DNA of 64,000 bases, taken from positions 1 to 64,000 of the forward strand of contig UCKM01000005.1 of the NCBI GenBank assembly GCA_900473175.1, read 5' to 3'. Shown in pieces: positions 60,768 to 64,000 of the stretch (position 1 is its first letter; every line of letters begins with the position of its first letter). Under the pieces are notes generated by a model. It ran no database searches and was not told the origin of the DNA. It saw nothing but the letters and a program-made list of their open reading frames with translations. The stretch comes from Hyphomicrobiales bacterium (GTDB lineage Bacteria > Pseudomonadota > Alphaproteobacteria > Rhizobiales > Rhizobiaceae). The translations under genes and the position numbers were made by a program.

Positions 60768-61139
60768 TCAGGACGCGGCGGTCAGCGCTTCTGGCTTGGC
60801 GGGGGTCAATTCGACCGACTCACCGCAGCCACAGGCAGATGTTTGGTTGGGATTGTTGAAAACAAAGCCGGTACGCAGCGCTGTCACTTCAAAATCCATT
60901 TGCGTCCCGAGGAGATAGAGCACCGCTTCCGGCGCGACATAGACCTTGGCGCCGTCCTTTTCGAGCACGTCATCGCCGGCTTTCGCTTCCGTCACGAGGT
61001 CGATCATGTATTCCATGCCAGCGCAGCCGCCCTTCTTGATGCCGACGCGAATGCCGAGTGCATTCTCGCGCGTCGCCATGATTTCGCTCACGCGATTTGC
61101 GGCGGCGTCAGTCAACGTCATGACAGAAAAACGACCCAT
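60768..61139 (-). CDS. sufA: Iron-sulfur cluster carrier SufA/IscA (HesB family)
   Basis: A 123-residue A-type carrier with the three cluster cysteines: one in KGGCAGMEY and two in ACGCGES near the C-terminus. It receives Fe-S clusters from the SufBCD scaffold and hands them to apoproteins. It lies on the suf strand but is separated from sufT by an oppositely oriented gene, so it needs its own promoter here. Confidence 0.93.
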   Translation of the reverse strand: MGRFSVMTLTDAAANRVSEIMATRENALGIRVGIKKGGCAGMEYMIDLVTEAKAGDDVLEKDGAKVYVAPEAVLYLLGTQMDFEVTALRTGFVFNNPNQTSACGCGESVELTPAKPEALTAAS

Positions 61140-61263
61140 TTCTCATCTCTCTTGTTCGGGATCGCGGAACGATCACCCAGTATCATAGTTAGTGTTACAC
61201 AACCGTCACTGCAAGTGTTCAAACTGTTCCGGCCCGACTAACGACAGGCAGAAGGCTGAAATC

Positions 61264-61857
61264 ATGAGCTATCGCCATCTGGTTCTTTGCAGTATCGCCG
61301 CGCTTGCACTCAATCTTGCGCCCGCAAGCGCCCAGGAAGCGAAACCACCCGAACAGAAGCAGGATGCTGCTGAGACAGCCAAGCCTGCTGAGCCTGCCGC
61401 CGAAGCCCCAGCTGCGCAAGGATCGGCCGAAACCCAGACACCGCCCGCTTATCTCGACAATCGTAGCACGCCCGAGGCATTGATCAAATCCTACTACAAT
61501 GCGATCAACCGGCGTGAATATGCCCGCGCCTATAGCTACTACGCGCCCGATAATCCGCCGCAGCCGTTTCCAGAGTTTCAAACGGGCTATGAGAACACGG
61601 CCTCGGTTGACGTTTTGTTTGGCAAGGCCGTCGGCGAAGGGGCTGCCGGATCTGCCTATTGGAGCAAGCCCGTGGCCATCAAATCGCAAGCCAAGGATGG
61701 AACGGTCACAGTCTATAATGGCTGCTATCGCCTGCGCCTTGCCAACCCGGCCATTCAGGGCGTTCCCTACGTGCCGATGTCCATTCTTGATGGAACCCTG
61801 GAAAAATCCGACAAGCCGTTTGAGGAAAGCGTGCCGGAAGGCTGCGAAGCGCCCTAG
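61264..61857 (+). CDS. Secreted hypothetical protein lying within the suf locus
   Basis: A 197-residue protein with a signal peptide (LCSIAALALNLAPASAQ), an Ala/Pro/Glu-rich linker (residues 25-60) and a compact domain starting STPEALIKSYYNAINRREYARAYSYY. The domain resembles the NTF2/SnoaL-like fold often found in lipoprotein-type secreted factors. It runs against the flanking suf genes, with 14 bases between its stop and the sufT stop. No link to Fe-S chemistry is visible. The ATG at 61264 opens a proper signal peptide. Confidence 0.8.
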   Translation: MSYRHLVLCSIAALALNLAPASAQEAKPPEQKQDAAETAKPAEPAAEAPAAQGSAETQTPPAYLDNRSTPEALIKSYYNAINRREYARAYSYYAPDNPPQPFPEFQTGYENTASVDVLFGKAVGEGAAGSAYWSKPVAIKSQAKDGTVTVYNGCYRLRLANPAIQGVPYVPMSILDGTLEKSDKPFEESVPEGCEAP

Positions 61858-61871
61858 AGCCCTTCTTGCCC

Positions 61872-62294
61872 TTAATACCAACCCACGGCGACCTGCGCCT
61901 CTTCCGACATGCGATCGGGCGTCCACGGTGGATCGAAGGTCATGGTCACGTCAACGAAGCTGACACCCTCGACTGAGCTAACGGCGTCCTGTACCCAGCC
62001 TGGCATTTCACCCGCGACCGGGCAGCCGGGTGCCGTCAATGTCATCTCGATCTTCACCGACCGGTCATCCTCGATGTCGATCTTGTAGACGAGCCCAAGT
62101 TCGTAGATGTCGGCGGGAATTTCGGGATCATACACCGTTTTCAAAGCACCGATGATGTCATCGGTCATCCGCGCAAGTTCCTCGGCCGGGATGGCAGAAA
62201 CCGTCGCAGTTCCGACTTCGGTATGGGCCAGGCTGGCTTCAGGTGCCAGTTCGGCTTGCTCTAATATCTCGGCTTTCTCGGTCATCGTCATCAC
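61872..62294 (-). CDS. sufT: SUF system maturation protein SufT (DUF59/MIP18 family)
   Basis: A 140-residue protein with a DUF59 domain: IIGALKTVYDPEIPADIYELGLVY and the cysteine in LTAPGCPVAGEMP. SufT proteins help deliver or insert Fe-S clusters. The start overlaps the sufS stop by 4 bases, so it is translated with sufS. Confidence 0.92.
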   Translation of the reverse strand: MMTMTEKAEILEQAELAPEASLAHTEVGTATVSAIPAEELARMTDDIIGALKTVYDPEIPADIYELGLVYKIDIEDDRSVKIEMTLTAPGCPVAGEMPGWVQDAVSSVEGVSFVDVTMTFDPPWTPDRMSEEAQVAVGWY

Positions 62295-63532
62295 CCAAAG
62301 AATTTCCGCGCCTTCTCCAGCGCTTCGGCGAGAACATCGATCTCGTCGGTCGTATTATACATTGCAAATGAGGCACGGCATGTCGACGTAACGCCAAAAC
62401 GCTTCAAAAGTGGTTGCGCACAGTGGGTCCCGGCACGCACGGCAACACCGGCACGGTCAATGACCATTGATACGTCGTGCGCGTGGATGCCTTCGAGCTC
62501 GAAGGAGATGATCGCGCCTTTGCCCTTGGCATCGCCAAAGATGCGCAAGGAATTGATCTGGCGCAACCGTTCATGCGCATAGTCACGCAGCTGTTCCTCG
62601 TGCGAGAGAATGGCTGAACGTCCGATCTTCTCGACATACTCGATCGCCGCACCAAGACCGATTGCTTGCGCAATCGGCGGCGTTCCAGCTTCAAAACGGT
62701 GGGGCGGATGGTTGTAGGTGACGATATCCTCCGTCACCTCTTCGATCATCTCCCCGCCGCCCTGAAACGGCCGCATCGCCTCAAGCTTTTCCTTGCGGCC
62801 GTAGAGCACGCCGATGCCTGACGGCCCGTAGATCTTGTGGCCCGTGAAGACATACCAATCGCAGCCGAGTTCCTGCACGTCGACGGGCAGATGCACGGCG
62901 CCCTGACTGCCATCGACCAGGACCGGAATTCCGCGCGCGTGGGCGATGCGGACGATTTCCTTGATCGGCGTTACCGTGCCGAGCACATTCGACATATGGG
63001 TGATGGCCACGAGCTTGGTCCGCTCGGTCAGACGGTTTTCGAATTCCTCGATATGGAAGGCGCCCTGGTCATCGACCGGCACCCAGACGAGCTTCGCCCC
63101 CTGCCGTTCCCTAATGAAATGCCAGGGCACGATGTTCGAATGGTGCTCCATGATGGAGAGCACGATTTCATCGCCCTCGCCGATATTCGGCATGCCGTAG
63201 CCATATGCGACGGTGTTGATCGCCTCGGTTGCAGATTTGGTGAAGACAATCTCATCCACCGATGCAGCATTGAGAAAACGGCGGACGCTTGCGCGTGCCT
63301 TCTCATAGGCATCGGTTGTCGCGTTCGAAAGGAAATGCAGGCCGCGATGAACATTGGCATATTCGTTCGAATAGGTATGCGTGACCATGTCGATGACGGC
63401 CTGCGGCTTTTGGGCCGACGCGCCGTTGTCGAGGTAGACCAGCGGCTTGCCGTAGACTTCCCGCGACAGGATGGGGAAGTCGCGGCGGATCGCCTCAACG
63501 TCATAGCTCGTCTGAATGATCTTCGTGTCCAT
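62291..63532 (-). CDS. sufS: Cysteine desulfurase SufS
   Basis: A 413-residue PLP enzyme that takes sulfur from cysteine for Fe-S assembly. The PLP lysine is in FTGHKIYGPSG. The persulfide cysteine lies in RAGTHCAQPLL, the group II (SufS) pattern. N-terminal DFPILSREVYGKPLVYLDN is characteristic. GGGAAAAG precedes the ATG at 63532; an in-frame TTG ten codons earlier is possible. Its partner sufE or sufU is not in view. Confidence 0.95.
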   Translation of the reverse strand: MDTKIIQTSYDVEAIRRDFPILSREVYGKPLVYLDNGASAQKPQAVIDMVTHTYSNEYANVHRGLHFLSNATTDAYEKARASVRRFLNAASVDEIVFTKSATEAINTVAYGYGMPNIGEGDEIVLSIMEHHSNIVPWHFIRERQGAKLVWVPVDDQGAFHIEEFENRLTERTKLVAITHMSNVLGTVTPIKEIVRIAHARGIPVLVDGSQGAVHLPVDVQELGCDWYVFTGHKIYGPSGIGVLYGRKEKLEAMRPFQGGGEMIEEVTEDIVTYNHPPHRFEAGTPPIAQAIGLGAAIEYVEKIGRSAILSHEEQLRDYAHERLRQINSLRIFGDAKGKGAIISFELEGIHAHDVSMVIDRAGVAVRAGTHCAQPLLKRFGVTSTCRASFAMYNTTDEIDVLAEALEKARKFFG

Positions 63533-63566
63533 AATGGCAGCTTTTCCCGAATATGCGTTCAATCAC

Positions 63567-64000
63567 TCAGACGTGTACGGCGAGCCACTTGTCGAGAATG
63601 GCTTCAAGCGCCTCGACCAGGGCTTCGTTCTCCAGTTCCTCGATGATCTCGGCAACGAAAGCCTTGATCAAGAGGCCACGTGCCTCATTTTCCGGGATGC
63701 CTCTTGCCCGCAGATAGAACAGGTGATTGCCATCGATCTCGGTCACCGTGGCGCCGTGGCCGCAGGCAACGTCGTCGGCGAAGATTTCCAGCTCGGGCTT
63801 GGCGTCGAATTCGCCGTCGTCGGAAAGCAGCAGCGTGTTGCAGGCCATGCGGGCGTCGGTTTTCTGGGCGACCTTGTTGACCTTGATCTGCCCCTGGAAC
63901 ACGCCGCGCGCCCGGTCGGTTACCACATTGCGGATGATTTGCAGCGATGTCGTATTCTCCACCAGATGGCCGAGCGTCATCGTTACGTCCGTATGACTGT
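63567..64000 (-). CDS. sufD: Fe-S assembly scaffold protein SufD, C-terminal part
   Basis: The last 144 residues of SufD, open to the window edge. Family marks are MTLGHLVENTTS, GVFQGQIKVNKVAQKTDARMACNTLLLSDDG, DDVACGHGAT and the closing KAFVAEIIEELENE. SufD forms the scaffold with SufB and SufC. sufS follows after 34 bases on the same strand. Confidence 0.94.
   Translation of the reverse strand, partial: SHTDVTMTLGHLVENTTSLQIIRNVVTDRARGVFQGQIKVNKVAQKTDARMACNTLLLSDDGEFDAKPELEIFADDVACGHGATVTEIDGNHLFYLRARGIPENEARGLLIKAFVAEIIEELENEALVEALEAILDKWLAVHV

Noticed and set aside
1-64000. CRISPR arrays, rRNA genes, insertion-sequence transposases, complete prophage
   Set aside because: I saw no regularly spaced direct repeats with unique spacers, no rRNA sequence, and no transposase, integrase or phage structural gene. 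The 163-nt series has conserved structure rather than spacers.

Overview
The window looks like a chromosome of an alphaproteobacterium in the Hyphomicrobiales (Rhizobiales), probably near the Phyllobacteriaceae, Brucellaceae or Rhizobiaceae. This rests on a tRNA-Tyr/tRNA-Gly/tuf order, a LuxR-LuxI pair followed by a coupled small ORF as in rhizobial cinR-cinI-cinS, a sufD-sufS-sufT-sufA group, DUF1194, DUF4142, and a short repeat of a type common in rhizobia. No species can be named from the sequence alone.

Layout. 0-13.7 kb is mostly core or house-keeping: tuf start, two tRNAs, rlmB, cytochrome b561 plus YceI, an FAD dehydrogenase, quorum sensing, a hybrid histidine kinase with its response regulator, two tandem crcB genes, and an ECF sigma factor with DUF4142 and cupredoxin genes. 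The last three are linked by a duplicated GGGAAC-N16-CATC promoter-like sequence. 13.8-23.8 kb is a surface-glycan island: WbsX-like and RgpF-like proteins, a 1133-residue multi-domain glycosyltransferase, a GNAT acetyltransferase, a DegT aminotransferase, a methyltransferase, and a broken second copy of that methyltransferase's C-terminus. 23.9-25.3 kb holds three tandem structured elements with a 163-nt period (candidate small RNAs) and a frameshifted MT-A70 adenine methyltransferase.

25.5-52.3 kb is a large catabolic island centred on quaternary amines. It has a split betaine ABC transporter (ProV and ProW on one strand, ProX on the other) and an HpbD-type hydroxyproline-betaine epimerase. 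A Rieske oxygenase with its reductase and an Old-Yellow-Enzyme-type N-demethylase follow. An FAD amine/D-amino-acid oxidase, a DHDPS-family deaminase and an aldehyde dehydrogenase complete the set. Read together these make a full route from 4-hydroxyproline betaine to 2-oxoglutarate. Around that core sit genes with no settled role: an MttB-family methyltransferase without a corrinoid partner, a second enolase-superfamily enzyme with an MDR dehydrogenase, two SDRs, and a DMSP-lyase-like cupin interrupted by an in-frame TAG. A flavin monooxygenase/FMN reductase pair and six regulators (three LysR, two GlxA-type AraC, one TetR) complete this group.

52.3-57.1 kb is eroded: a patatin fragment, a decayed TSUP permease, a rhizobial repeat, a K+ channel-like gene, a Ca2+/H+ antiporter and about 1 kb without a clear gene up to a tRNA-Thr. 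57.4-64 kb returns to core functions: nadK, a DEAD-box helicase, a Nudix hydrolase, TfoX, and the suf iron-sulfur assembly genes, where one gene on the opposite strand separates sufA from sufT.
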